Both the position numbers and the translations under genes were made by a program. A DNA stretch of 64,000 bases. Source: Nymphaea colorata. Its lineage: Eukaryota; Streptophyta; Magnoliopsida; Nymphaeales; Nymphaeaceae. Every line of letters starts with the position of its first letter. Position 1 is the stretch's first letter. This document shows, piece after piece, positions 47,401 through 60,268 of this stretch. The notes under the pieces were generated by a model. The model was not told where the DNA came from. It worked only from the letters and a program-made list of their open reading frames with translations, and searched no databases. The stretch is taken from positions 15,950,040 to 16,014,039 of the forward strand of contig NC_045145.1 in NCBI RefSeq assembly GCF_008831285.2, written 5' to 3'.

Positions 47401-50400
47401 AAAAAAAAATGCTGGACAACTAATAGAATGGGCATAGAAGATAATGTCTACCAAAGTAATGTGCAGATACAGCATCAACAATGGCATCTTCCAAGCCAAG
47501 TCAATGCTGTAGAAGGACAAAAAACTAAATGTGTATAATATAAAATTATAAATAACAGGATCAATAGTATGGTTCTTCAAAATATATCCAACTGTGACAA
47601 CATAACAAGAAATATAAAGAACAAAAGATGATCGTTACTTTCATGTTTCTTCTGAAGATATCTCAAACGATCAAGCAGCTGGGAACCAACATCAGCACAA
47701 TGTTTTTGACGGTTCTCTTTGTCAAGCACCTTCAGTACAGCAAGTCCACCAGCAGAACATACAGGGTTCCCACCAAATGTATTGAATTGAATTTTTTGTG
47801 ACATTACATGTGCAATTTCTGGTGTTGTTACAACTGCTCCTAAAGGCAGACCATTGCCAATACCCTGTTAGTGCCAAAAGAAATAAGCTTAAAACTTAAA
47901 AGCATGGACAACATCCAGTACATTGTTCAATATGTAAATCCTATGCATAGTTTGATTAAACTAGCACAATGTATAAGGTAAAAAGAATCGTTATATGCAA
48001 AATCTGTGATGAAAACGTAGGAACCTTTGCCATGGTGACAATATCAGGGACGACACCCTGTGTTTCAAATCCCCAATAATGACTTCCAGTTCGACCAAAT
48101 CCACTCTGTACTTCATCTGCTATGCATACACCTCCAGCTTTACGAACAATGTCATATACTAACTTTAAATATCCAGGAGCCAACTCAACTGCCCCTCCAG
48201 CGCCCTAAATGGTATTGAAACAGCTTAAGAGGCAATAATAATAGTAATATTGTTAGGTTATGAAAAAAGCAACCTGGAAGGTTTCCGCAATGAAACCTGC
48301 AACTTGACCAGCAGTTCCATAGTCGATATGATCTTGCACCTCTTTGGCATAACGGACACTATCAGAACCAAATACACCATGATATGGATCTGGGTTCATA
48401 ACATGGCCAATTTCGCCCTGTGCAAGTTTAAATGTTTTTAGTTTTAGCAAACTAGACACAAGGACAGTGAATTCCTTACTGGCGTGCATGGAAGCGAAAA
48501 ATTAAACAGAAGAATACCAAGTGCCAACAAAAGAAAAATATGAAACCCAAAAACGAAAAAAAAAAAAAAACAAAGAACTGGTGGAAAGCATAAATAATAA
48601 AGCTCTTTAATCTTCATGTACCTGAGCGACATTCAACCTAGGTGTTCTTTCTGTTTACTTATGTTGGTTGATAATCATTTACCTGAAGTTCTCAGACAAA
48701 AAAATGTGATCTAGGAATTAAATGGTGAAACAGAACAACTGTGAAGGCTTTAAAGTAAAAGAAGAAGGGATGGATTATGTATATAAATTGTCCACGCATA
48801 TTGATTCCTTGAGAATATCAAAATTGACCGCTATATGAAATGGTGAATGGTATAATCTATGTACTTTATTTTGCAAGAGCAATACACTTCTCACAATCAA
48901 TAATTGGCAAAACAGAATGGGAAAATTAACAAAGAAAAAATTGTTCGACGCACATGCGGAATCTTCACCTAAAGAAGAAACTATGCAACATCTACAGTTT
49001 AGAATTTAAAAACAAACATAGACTAGAAGCTACTGCCAACCTGAGGTATGTTGTATTTCCATGTTTTCATGGCTGTCAATCCAAGTGTACCTGAACTTCC
49101 ACCATGATATGCATTTCTCAAGGCAACCATCCTAACATTACCAGTGTAAAGGCGTGCCATAAGCATTGCTAGTTCATTTGCTTCAGTTCCAGAGTTTACA
49201 AAATACACAACCTGTACTTCATTCATCAAAAGAAAACCTTAATCAGGCATAATAGTGCAAGTCAAGTGACACAAGATAAGATCCCGGCGTACACTATAGG
49301 ATGCTAGTTCATCTTCTACTGCTAATAGAAAAAGTATGCAGAACATAAAATAATGATTAGACAGAGGACTGAAAATATATGAAAATAAAGCTCAAGCAAA
49401 GTAGCTGAATTGCAGATGGAGAAATAGACAGGAAAAACAACAAAAAGGATATGCCCTCTACAGCATTAGGATTGAAGTCATTTTTGTATTAAGTTCTACT
49501 GCTCAGTGACATTATTCTGCCTTTCAAATGAATGAATGATTCAAATTTTGTTTTGAATAAAATGCAAAATTAATCCATTTTAATCAATTCCTTTAACAGC
49601 TAAGGTAGATATCTGATCCTACTTTTCCTCTTGTTTTTTCTTCATTTTGGTTTCTTTGCTAACACAATCCAACATTGCCAAGCTGAGGTTAAACTTTGAA
49701 CAACTTATTCTGTTTTTTCTATATTTTTGTAGCCCATCCATTGAATGCACCGCATACTGCAACTCATCACCAATATTTACCAACATGAGCAACCGACTTC
49801 CAATAGACCATCCTTTTCAGAATGGCTAAAAACAGCTGTGGAAGTTTAAATACACCATGATAAATCACCAGAAAATCATGTTCCTACATGTAGCTGGACG
49901 TGTATCCAACATTGACAAACTTAGAGCAGATGAAGGCTACTTAGACAAAGAGGAACATAACCTTTAGATCTCCGGGCATTTTAGAGGCCAGAGCTTCTGC
50001 ATATTCTGCAATAGCATGGTGCAGGTATATAGTTGTGGTGTGCTGGAGCAACTTACTCTGCTCCATGATGGCATTAACAACATCTGGATGACAATGTCCA
50101 CAAGATACAGTAACGACTCCTGCAATAGCGTCGAGGTAACGTTTTCCATCCTCATCAAATAAGTATTGCATCTTGCCTTCCACGATATTGAGCTGCATAA
50201 AAAATGGGGAATTAACAAGTAGGTTACTCTGTCCAGTCTTTCTAAGATACCACAAGAATAGGCTGCATAACTAAGATCATGAACAAGAGTTATATCTGTC
50301 AACGAAAAGGTAAAGTGAGAATTGACGGCGTTTCTCGTCAACTAATATCTGGCCTTTCCACAGCCACAACTACATGGCGAGCGCCATTGACAAGTAGGGG

Positions 50401-51169
50401 AACTCTGTACAGTTTGGTTTTGACAGCACAGTTCCTTCCTTGAAGACCAACATCTGAGAAGCGCTTCTGCTGGAAAATGGTAGTCAAACTCTTTCAGAGT
50501 TACGTGCATACCTACCCACCAATGGATGCAACCATGAAAAGACGAAAATCATAATGGTTCTGACAATGCAAGCAAGAATAGTTCGCGTCGACCGATCTCC
50601 GCCTTGCCTACACCGCCATGAGAAATAAAAACTGATGTTCTTGATTAATTTTCTTAACACATGGGCGTTGTCGTTTCAGGTTCCGATGGACACCAAGGTT
50701 CCTTCATTAGTGAGCATTACTTTCGCCGGAAAATGATAGGCCATCCATCTGGCACAGCCACGCAGCTTCATTTTAGACTCAGCATTTCCTCATAGCGCCA
50801 CTTCCAAGAGGATACATCATCAACTTAAACAAACGTGTCTAAAGATCACCATCCAAACACACACGAAATCTTTTAGCAAATCCAAAGGAACCGATTTCTC
50901 GAATTCTAGTTTATAAACCATGGACGGGATACCCAAAAAAAGGGAACTCTTACGGGTTTTTGGTAGTAATGGAAGAGAGAAGGGCCCAGGAACTTCTTCC
51001 TCTTCTCCAAAACCTCGTCAGCCCTCAATCCATGATAAGGTTTGGGCTCGTAGTCGAAGGGAGGTATTACAGGGGGTGCAGAGACCACCGAGTAACAGCG
51101 GCGGATCTCCCGCCACCGCTCCCCCCGGTGCTTGACTGCCATGCTTAAGAACCTTAGGTGGATCGGCAT
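44477..51169 (-). CDS. AGT2: Alanine:glyoxylate aminotransferase 2 homologue, mitochondrial (class III PLP enzyme)
   Basis: Nine exons on the minus strand, listed 5' to 3': 51169-50954, 50192-49962, 49211-49041, 48417-48274, 48204-48025, 47864-47639, 45042-44929, 44809-44723 and 44520-44477. They give 470 residues, against about 475-480 for plant homologues. The first ATG after an in-frame TAG is at 51169. It opens a basic, acid-poor N-terminus ending in RRCYSVV, typical of a mitochondrial targeting peptide. Class III aminotransferase motifs are present: NSGTEAN (155-161, phosphate binding), [13 protein letters not shown] with Asp284 facing the PLP ring nitrogen, TMAKGIGNG with the Schiff-base Lys314 as the last codon of exon 5, and NTFGGNP near 343. 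The enzyme moves an amino group from alanine to glyoxylate, giving glycine and pyruvate. It is closest to the Arabidopsis At4g39660 type ([24 protein letters not shown]). Intron 6 carries a hAT element. The last intron has a CT-repeat donor. Confidence 0.95.
44699..44722 (-). repeat. (CT)n microsatellite directly at the 5' splice site of the last AGT2 intron
   Basis: On the coding (minus) strand, exon 8 ends GATGCAG and the intron starts with GT followed by an uninterrupted CT run down to 44699, then CGCTAGCG. The donor is therefore GTCTCT, far from the GTAAGT consensus. The next exon at 44520-44477 completes the family's conserved C-terminus ([11 protein letters not shown]), so this splice must be used at least sometimes. 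Confidence 0.85.
45865..47183. mobile_element. Non-autonomous hAT-type element in AGT2 intron 6
   Basis: The element spans 45873-47175 (1303 bp). Its left end is CTAAGTCACACGG and its right end, reverse complemented, is CTATGTCACATAGG, giving short imperfect inverted repeats. It is flanked by 8-bp direct repeats, TTTAGGGC (45865-45872) and TTTAAGGC (47176-47183), one mismatch apart; 8 bp is the hAT hallmark. GC-rich subterminal motifs with GGGTGCG-like units lie inside both ends. The interior is AT-rich with no transposase frame, so it would have needed a helper. It sits in the 2.6-kb intron 45043-47638 and accounts for half its length. Confidence 0.75.
47343..47409. repeat. (GA)n tract and poly(A) run within AGT2 intron 6
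   Basis: GAGAGA repeats near 47351-47370 and an A-run near 47394-47409, 25 bases apart. Simple sequence with no further support for a gene or element. Confidence 0.8.
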
Positions 51170-52862
51170 GGCGGATTCGCAGGGCTACGGAGAGAGAGAG
51201 AGAGAGACGCAGAAGCCCAGCAGGCAAGCGTGCAACACTTGAACTTCCCGCAGGAAAGGAGGTTGATGGGTGGCAAGAAAATCTTTTCAGTGAAACCGCC
51301 TCTTATTTCATCGGTATCACAGAGTGAGGCCCTGGACAATTCAAACTTATCAACAGTCCCAACGAGGTCCGCTAAACCCGCGATAGAAAAAGGTATTTAT
51401 ATACCATTTGAGACAATTGGGATGATCAACTTAGAGCCTCTTCCCCTGATCCTACTGTCTCAAGTTTCTAACTAAAAGCAAATCTTTTCTGTACTATCTG
51501 TAGGTTTTAAGCCTGTGCCAATTCTTTGATAATATTGCAACTTATACAATGGTTCCTCTTCATTAATGAAATAAAAGAGAAAGTGTCCATGCCATTCAAA
51601 TTAATAACCAGCCGGTGGCTCTAAAAGTCACTTGTACTACACTCTTTGGATGATCTTTGAATATTGGAGCACTCAACCCTTCATTTCACATGAACGTGGA
51701 ACAACAGTAGAGTTACATATGTCTTCCTCTTGCTTTTCGATGCATACTTTCTTAAAGGGCAGCTGGTAGACAGGTTTTAAGTCTTGTTAAAGGTAAACCC
51801 TGTTATAACCAAGAATTGAAAGTTGTTTCCTTTTTTTTTTTATTATTATGAGCCCCACCATCCCCAAGCTTTATAGAGAAAGCTCAAGGGTCTTTTTGAA
51901 GTTTGGAGAAGATTCAGGGTGTCTGCAGCGATTATGGACGAAAGTATGGTTCCTTGCGCAAAAAGAAGCAAGGGCTGGCCCGGATTCCTGCTGGCAATCT
52001 TGCCTACCGGAATCTGGTCGTCAATTTGTCAGAACGCATTTAAAATGGTTTGTACGACGCTTGAACCAACAACGTGGAGGCCCGCACAGGTAAAAAAAGG
52101 AAAGTGGACCAGCCGTACACGTGGATGTTGGCTGTTCACGTGTCAGCGTCAATGCTTATCTAATCCCCTCTGTTTTTAAAACGAAGGTAAAAAAAAAAAA
52201 AAACTGAAAATTATTCCAAAACCTGGTAAATCTGGTTTTTAAAGTGTTTGGAAAACATCAAAATTGGGTTTAATGAAAACCCAGCTCTGACAATACTTGG
52301 TTTTATAAAAGAACATGAAAAACTTGATTCCCCTCTAGGTTGTTCAAAAACCAAGTTTTGAATCTGTCGTCCAAACAAAACAGTAAAATTTCTAAAACTC
52401 ATTAGGTTTCTTAAAACTTAGCTTCTACAAACAAAACAGAGTCAGATGAGAGTGTCATCCAAACGCCCCCTGAGAGAACATATATATATATATATACATA
52501 AGTTAATGTTCTTATCTTTTATTATTGATGTGCTCTCCTTTATTCTTTTTCTTGAAATTTACAGCTGTTTTGGAGCCTTGATTGTAAAGTTGATACTGTT
52601 CATGTTATCGGAAAAATCCGAAGTTGATACTGTTTATGTTGCCCAGTCTGTAAGAACCTTTTCTGTCCTGGACATCAAGTATGGTGTAATCGTTTCTTTT
52701 CTTCTGGTAGAGAAAGTAAACAAATACTCCTCATTGTTGCAAGGAAGACAGTGTAATCATGCACTAAAGGTAGAGCAGATCCCTGACTAAATAGAAATCG
52801 TGATCTGTGAGAAGCGGTGATCTTGGTCTAATAAAATTTATACGTTACTCGGAAGCAAAGCT
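51170..52862. other. AGT2 upstream region and spacer to the receptor-kinase pseudogene
   Basis: Sequence just above 51169 is the 5' leader and promoter side of the minus-strand AGT2 gene. It includes a GA tract at about 51190-51208, which is a CT tract on the AGT2 strand. The two overlapping plus-strand open frames near 51848-52179 have unusual composition but match nothing I know. A short TA repeat lies at about 52481-52496. Confidence 0.5.
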
Positions 52863-53400
52863 GGTGACATCCCCAGTGGAGGAATCTTTGGGAGCCCCAC
52901 AGGTAAATCATTTCCGGGAAATCCTTCACTCTGTGGAGCACCCAATTTTCAGGTGCCTGCAGGTTCGAGTCCTGGTAAGACGAGCTCCAGAAAGAAGCAC
53001 ACTTCGCAAAAAGTGTTGATAATGGTAATTGCCCTTCCAATGGTTTGCCTTGTATCTTTGCTTCTGCGCTTGCTTCTAGCAACAATGAATCAGAAGAGGA
53101 CAAGAAGACACGCTTCTGTTGTAAAAACACTAGGAAAAGGTCAGTGACTGTCACATATTACGATCTTGCTAGCGCAACCGACAGTTTCAAAGAAGAAAAC
53201 TTGCTCGGAGCCCGCAGTTTTGGTTCAGTTTATAACAGAATTATGTCTGATGGCACCTAAAGATTATAAATATGCATTCTAGCAGTGCATCAAGGAGGTT
53301 TGATGCCGAATGCAGAATACTAGGCGGAGTCAGGCACAGGAATCTCGTCAAGATCCTCACCACATGCTCCAATCTTCAACTCACATTAATCAGATACGAA
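52863..53400 (+). pseudogene. LRR receptor-like kinase pseudogene fragment (subfamily XII, EFR/Xa21-like)
   Basis: Conceptual translation from 52863 gives the juncture typical after the last leucine-rich repeats: GDIPSGGIFG, then GNPSLCGAPNFQVPAG, a Lys/Arg/Ser-rich linker, and a membrane segment around VLIMVIALPMVCLVSLLL followed by NQKRTRRH. The frame stops at about 53148. A shift to another frame continues as YYDLASATDSFKEENLLGA and FGSVY, the start of a kinase domain, and stops at 53260. A third frame from about 53287 gives RFDAECRILGGVRHRNLVKIL. The glycine loop has G-to-R, and the segment with the ATP-binding lysine is missing. The LRR ectodomain and the rest of the kinase are absent. 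It is a truncated, frameshifted relic, presumably of an immune-type receptor. Confidence 0.88.
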
Positions 53401-53876
53401 TCAGCTAACAATTGGGCTTCTAAGATCGATTAAACTGCAGTAACTATAGAACTGGCTGACACATATCAATTTTCGTAATTTTTGGACGATCGGGATGCAT
53501 CAAGCCTCTGATTGGGAGAATTTGAACTGATATTCAAGTGATTTGGAAATGAAGATCAACAAGTTTTTTGCTTTTGAAGATCCAACGAATATTTTTACAA
53601 AATCATTTGGGTGTTACACGGGGAAGATCAGCTTGACTAACTTGAAAGATTACAAAGCAAAGGAGAAAATCTCGAGTGGGAGACTCAAAACGATCTTTGC
53701 CCATCAAACAATGGAGACTTTAATAGATAAATTATAAAGCGGAACACTTCCCTCTCAAGCATTAACTAATAAGAGGGGTGCTTGAAAATAACAAAAAGGA
53801 GCGGAAAAAGATTTCGCATAAGAAATGCGCATCTCCTGCGAAGGAAAAAAGAATGTGGATGTGAGATTTTGGGTAT
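53401..53876. other. Spacer between RLK pseudogene and tRNA-Trp
   Basis: No gene is supported. The open frame at 53543-53737 (+) has no recognisable motif and could be further decayed sequence. Confidence 0.45.
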
Positions 53877-53948
53877 TGAACCCGACGTGAATCGAACACG
53901 CAACCTTCTGATCTGGAGTCAGACGCGCTACCATTGCGCCACGGATCC
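53877..53948 (-). tRNA. tRNA-Trp (CCA)
   Basis: On the minus strand the gene reads GGATCCGTGGCGCAATGG at its 5' end and ends in CGGGTTC plus discriminator A; acceptor arms GGATCCG and CGGGTTC pair with two G-T pairs. The anticodon loop is CTCCAGA with stem TCTGA-side pairing to TCAGA, giving CCA. The T-arm holds TGTTCGATTCA. It is 72 nt with no intron, matching the standard plant nuclear tRNA-Trp. An A-rich plus strand just below gives the expected T-runs downstream. Confidence 0.96.
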
Positions 53949-56900
53949 ACTTATGGGAATGCGTGCAGAAACATGTTAATTATTTGGACTAATGTTTTTT
54001 GGCTTCCCAAACCTAAATCTAGGTCCACTCTAGGTTCCGGGTTCGCTTTGAGGGGAGAGGGAAAACCAAGCCTGAGTACATATAAACGAGTTGGGTTTCG
54101 TATGGTTATCATCTCTGATTGGCAGGATCATAAAGGTAGCTCAATTGATTTTTATTTTAGGCTTCCACAACCGAATCCAATACCGGAGATCCAATCCCGT
54201 TTCATATAAATACATATTAATGCTCTTTCATGATCGTCGTAATCCGAATCTGACATGTATATGTTCATGGGTTCCTAATATGCTTTAACACTCCAACTAC
54301 GTCCACTTACCGTTTACCCAATTGAAACCAGATTCAAGTATGGATCAGCTTCTTCATAAATATACTTTTGGTTGGATCATCATTGGCACCACCACAGGAC
54401 TATGTTCATAGAAAGAGAGGAAGAGCAGTAATGCTCAATGAATCCGCTCTCATGCATTGGAAGGTGCTATTTGCGCCTATTTGGCATCTACAATTAAAGC
54501 GCCGATATGGGTTAGCTGCCTCTTTGGCAGTATAAATCCACAGCAAAAGTTTAAGATCATTTGTTCCAAGCAGGAAGCAACACAATGAAGTAACAAGAAA
54601 TGGCAACATGGAGCAAGGAGACTCAATTACATTGATGTTTGCAGTTCGATGATTCTGTTTCGTTGACTTGTTCTCTGCAAGAAAGATGAGTAATCAGATT
54701 AGTAACTCAAAAAAATTAAAGTTCCTTTAATTGCTTTGTTTTCATTCTTTATACTCATTACAGGGTACTGCAATATCCATGAATTTTTGCTGGAACTAAT
54801 TTAACAGGAGAAAACAACAATTTTGTTCAATTGAGCAATCCTGTATTCAAGATTAGTCTCCATAGAAAAGTCGTTCCTTGATATGGTGCCTATGGAACTT
54901 GAGTACAATTGCAGAGCAATTCGGGTCACGCAAACATTATGATAGCTCAAGGTAACAAAAAATCATAGATTATAAGTACAGAGCTTGTAGAATACGAGCT
55001 TCCTCACTAAGAAGGGAAGTACCCAAGCAAGAGCTTCCAAGTGCAGCTTCTTGACCACAAAAGTATTCTGAAAAATGTGGAAAGTTTATGCCATTCTTAT
55101 GCTTTTACAAGCAAAGCCATCACGAAAAAAAAAAGGTTAAAATATTAAAAAAGCAAGCATGCATGAATTCCCACATGAAAGAACACATACATACAGAACA
55201 GTTTCTGTTTGAATCTTAGTTGAGATACAGCTAGCAAATATTCATGTACTGCACAATTTTATTGATTTAAAACTGCATCTGCCAAATAATTTCACTCGTT
55301 TTGTGGAATAAAATTTGTAAATAAAACAAAAAATAGACGCTATATATATGACTCTGTGCAAGAGTACCAATTTTTGACAACTCGAAGACAATGTTGGAGT
55401 TGCTGCAACTACCAAAATTGAAAATGTTACTGATGTCGTCGACGAAGAAGAAGGAATAGACTTGAGAATGCTAAACCAAGATATACACCATTTCTTCTCT
55501 TATCATGTAGTCTAGCAGGAGTGGTGAGTTTTGAAAGTAACAGCATTTCAAGATTCAACGTGGAAATCTTGGCAAGGAAGATAGAGAGAGCACATGACTA
55601 GAAAGCTGCATAAATGTTAACCGAAGCATGATAAATGAACAGAAGCAATTAAAATGATTGTCTGATTAAATTAACATCCTTATCAGGATCTGCACCTTAG
55701 TCTGTGGTAGTTGTGGGCGTGCCCTTTTCATCTACCACCTCCAAGTTTGTGGTTGATAGTAGCTTTGCAACATGAAGCTTACTGTTGGGTGGCGATCAAC
55801 TGGTATGTATTAGCTCTGGATTCTGCTATTGATCTAAACATCTTTGAAAATCGGATGCAGACTAGTTCATCAAACACAGAGATATCAAAATCCGTCCATG
55901 TTAAATCCCTAATTCTTCTGGTAAATTAACTTGGTGCATGCTCATGGCCATTGCCTGCGATGGGGAGCTCCATCAGTGGCGAACACAAAGTCAGCTGCTT
56001 TCTAAGGAAGAATGGAAGATGAGCAGAGAAGTTGAAGCAGATGAAGAAAGGAAAGGAATGTGCCAACTGCAAACTTATTGACTCGAACTGGACTGATAGT
56101 TGTCTACGACGTTATCACGTGGAGATTCCAGTGTGGTAATTCGTCGATGTCAAGCGGAGATTCTCTCTTGTTTTGACAATACTACATGCCAAGCAGACAA
56201 AGACATGAAAGACATTATTCAACCACCATTTCTACCAATTCCCATTTTGCAGAAGAAGTGCGCTTGAAAGTGGTTGGATGATCATGAGATCCCATACTTT
56301 CAACAATTTTTCAAGAAACAGTTGTCTGATTATATTGTGATTTAGATGTTTTCAACATACAAATTGATCACACAAACATGTCTTCAGGACAGACAATATG
56401 GATTTTAGATTAAGCCAAAAAAGATTCAGACAATTGATTTCAAAATCTCATAAAATTTTATCTACGCCTTTGAAAGAATTAATCAGCTTTTATAGATTCA
56501 TACATGCAAAGATTACCATACAGATTGCTAAAAAAAGAAGACCAAACAGTTCATACATCGACCGACTTTCTCCATATGCAGGTGGTTGGAAGAAGAATGG
56601 ATGTTATCTGTCTCTTTCCATGGGATAAATTTTTAAGTATCAAGCTTCATCTCGCCGGCCTGATTCAATGGTGTGTAGCTGGCACCGAATGTAATTCAGT
56701 ACTTAATTTGCACTACGCATGTGCTGGATCTTTAATTTCCTCCGGCAACTTAACCTTGCCTCCAGATCTTTGCCACCAAACCTGTCAGTTTTCATTGCAT
56801 GATAAAAAGTTGTTCGTCCTTTACATTGGATCATGTGTTCCTTCGATGCGTTCAATCGTCGCGGGGAGCGCAGGGTTGGTTGGTTAGTGAAAATCCAGTT

Positions 56901-57623
56901 ACACATTATCAAGAAACAAGCATTACACATGATCTCTACACTGGATCGTGAGTGACGTTGCTGTATAATGGAACGTTATGGACACGCGAGTTCTACTCCA
57001 TCAACACATTGCACAATTTCCGTAAACATGAAGACGCCCAATGCAGCAGTCCCTTCATTTGCTATGCCAGAGATCGTAGCTTGTCATTGTTTTTCTTTTT
57101 GCAGAATTAATGCATAAAACTTCCATCACATTTAGCAGGGGGTGTAAAGAAGAATTTGCCTTCTTGTAGAGTCATTTAATCCCATAAAAAATTGAATGTG
57201 AATCTTAGGCTTTCATTGCTCCACACGAGCGTTCGGAAAGAATCAAATATGAGCCCAATTCGTTCCATAAAGTCTTCATTTTTGTGAAATATAAGGTCAC
57301 CAACAGAGTTTCTCGCTATAAACGAGAGATGAAAAGGGAAAATACCCACAATATTATATTTTCAAAAAAAGAAAAAAAAAAAGTTAGGATGAAATGGGAA
57401 AGTTCTACCTTTCTTATCTTAAGTATTATATATAAGATTGCAGAAGTGGGGGCACGCAGTGCTCTTTAAAATTAGTTTCCTCTCCAGCACTTCTAAAAAC
57501 TGATCACATGTCTACTGTTTGTCTTCGAATTTTAAAATTGTCCTTAGCTCGTGACTTGCAAGACAAGCTTATAAAGCAAGGTTTTTTATAAATATCAACT
57601 CTGGACGAGTTCCATGCATGCAT

Positions 57624-57627
<4 letters not shown>

Positions 57628-57656
<29 letters not shown>
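57628..57656. repeat. (TC)n microsatellite
   Basis: About fourteen TC dinucleotides following GCATAGA, ending at TTTCCATC. Intergenic simple repeat. Confidence 0.9.
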
Positions 57657-57659
<3 letters not shown>

Positions 57660-60130
57660 ATCTTTCTCATGATGTGAGGTAACCTACGTGAAATATAAAA
57701 TAAGTCAATGACAGGCCTTTATGAATTTATCGACAGTTTGTTTAATCTAAAATATATAATATTGGTTGCTATCTGAAAGTTTAATGTGATTTCAATAAAT
57801 ATCCGTAAGGAGTAAGAAAACTCCAAAGTTTTAGTTTATTTGATGAATCTATAATTCTATACAAAGAAAATCCAAGTCCTATATCAATCTAAGCAACTTG
57901 CAGTATTTACCAATATGGTCGAATTCTGCAGCCAATTACATAAGGAGAGTATCATTCAACTGTTACAATTAAAATTTTTGCCGATAAAATTTCGGCAAAA
58001 ACCATCACTACATCGCTAAGCATTCAAATAATACGTTGACTTTTGTACTTAAAATTTCCTGTGGAAAGCCAGAAAAAAAAATCATGAGATTTTCCGGAAA
58101 AATTAAAATCAAAATTTCATTTTCAGCTCCACCCTTCAACCCAAATTTATACCAATGTTTATGAATTTCTTACATCAGTTTTAATCTGTTGCCTGTATTT
58201 TTCACAATATTATCATTTACATCTTTAATGATCCTTTAAACGGACCGTCGTTTTCATAAAAGAAAACAATATTTCAATGAGAGTGCATGTATCAAAAAAC
58301 ATATAATTGCCTCATAGGTATGATGTGACAAAACCTCTTGTTGATTGGCAAAAGATCCACATCATCAAATTTGGAATATGAACTCTGGCCTAAGATCCAT
58401 ATAAAGATTTATCATTCACAAAAAATGCTTGACAAAAGATTAGGAACAAAGGGGATTTCTATATATATAGAAATTGGCAGGTGTGTGACTCTCACAAGCA
58501 ATACCAGTAAGGAATCATCTTAGTCATGGATCTTTTCAAGATGGAAGGATAAGAAAAAATCAAAGAAAAAGAGTTGTTAATATCCAAAGTGATCCAGCAA
58601 TCTAACTAGGACAATTAAGAGAAAAATATAAAGGAAAAAGGTAACTGGCAAAAGTCAGTCCACTTGGGTAAGGGACAAGAGCGGATTTAATAAAATTAAT
58701 TATTCAAACATTTTTCTGCAACCTAATCTTGTAGTTATGATCTTAAAATTAATTTGGTGAGAAACATATATTATGTCAGTCATTTTTTACTTAATAATAT
58801 TTTTTTAATAATAAAAAAATGAACAACTCTTATAACATCAAAATTTTGATAGTAGAAAAGAGCAATTTTTTATACAAATATCTTGAACTACAACATGATT
58901 TATATAAAATTAGTGTTTACAAACACATTAGGAAGTTCATATTTTTGTTTAAAATATTTTTCAACACAAATTTAAGAGGCCTGGTTTTTATCACTTGCAC
59001 CCCAATTACTCTTTCTCCCTAATATATATGTACATACACACACTCTCTCTCTCTTACACATATGTATGTATGTAAAAGGATTGAAATATGCAAGATGCCG
59101 ATGCAGCAATGGTTCATGCATGATTCTTAGTACTGGCATATGGTGTTTTTAATGATGGATTTTTAATTTTTGACCATCGAGAAATTTAACCACCTTGAAA
59201 AAAAAAACCAAAATATCTTAAAAAGACTAAAACTGTTTTCCAATATGAAAAGAGAAAAGTGAGTACAGAACCTCTTTTACACAAAAAAGGAAAGTACCTT
59301 TTGGATATGACAAAAGATATGAGGTCCAAGAGTGGGTAAAAAAGTTAGGGTTCCAACATGGTAAGAAAGGTAGATGTGAATGTTGCTTTCATCTATTTAA
59401 TAGTAACTAGTAAGTATGCAAATTTTATAAGGTGTTGGCCAGGAGACTGAGAGGGGCTTGGTAGGTGGCTGTTTCGAGCTCCCAAAACATCAAACTTATT
59501 GTACGTTAGAAGGAAAGGGGCACCTACATACAAGTTGAAGCATTAGCGAGGCTATCGCCGAGAAGTTACATGGAAAAAATAGCAAGAGAATGAATTATTA
59601 TTTGACTAGCCTGCCGTTAATGTGTGTACTTAACATTAGTTGCGTTCAACTGATTATAAATCATTAAATTAGAAGGATAAAATTGGTGAGACCTAATAAA
59701 GTTGAAGCATCTTACTGTTGAAAGATAAAAACGAAACGAAAGCAAGGAATCAATGTCCTTCTCTATTTTCGTACTCAATATTATATTTGAAGTTTGGAAT
59801 TGATTTGACGTACGCAGCCACTTTTGAGAAAGTGACCGCAGCTTGATTCTTCCTTTATCAATCCAAACCAGCACCCTTAGTGCCGGATGCGATGAATCTT
59901 CCTTTTTCATGAAAACTTATGGAAGGGACCATTGGCGAGATTGTAGGGTCTTGTACATTTTTGAAGTCATGGAAATGTAATTTTGAATTTTACCTATAAA
60001 ACTTTTGATGGACTGGAACCCTCGTGCCTCTAGGCCACTAGTCTTATGGTAAAAAATATAGTTAATAAAAATTACTTTTAAGCGTTGTTTGGATGGAGGA
60101 AAGGGAAGAAAAAAGGAAGGAAAGAACAAT

Positions 60131-60268
60131 CAATCTTATGTTTGGTTGATTAATTAAGAAGAAGAGAAATGAAAGAAGAGTAAAAAACTTGTTTGGTTTC
60201 AATCCTATGTTTGGTTGATTAATTAAGAAGAAGAGAAATGAAAGAAGAGTAAAAAACTTGTTTGGTTG
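60131..60268. repeat. Tandem duplication, 2 units of 69 bp
   Basis: Two adjacent copies begin CAATCTTATGTTTGG (60131) and CAATCCTATGTTTGG (60200) and run through TTAATTAAGAAGAAGAG to AAAAAACTTGTTTGG. They differ by very few bases. The 69-bp period is a multiple of three, which keeps a minus-strand frame open across both. Its product, rich in Phe, Leu and Ser, is not credible as a gene. Confidence 0.92.

Noticed and set aside
51848-52179. Two overlapping plus-strand open frames of 81 and 86 residues
   Set aside because: Composition looks partly coding but matches nothing I know, and both start in low-complexity sequence. Could be old retroelement debris, not provable here.
53762-53950. Minus-strand open frame starting MDPWRNGSASDSRSEG
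   Set aside because: This is the conceptual translation of the tRNA-Trp gene and its flank.
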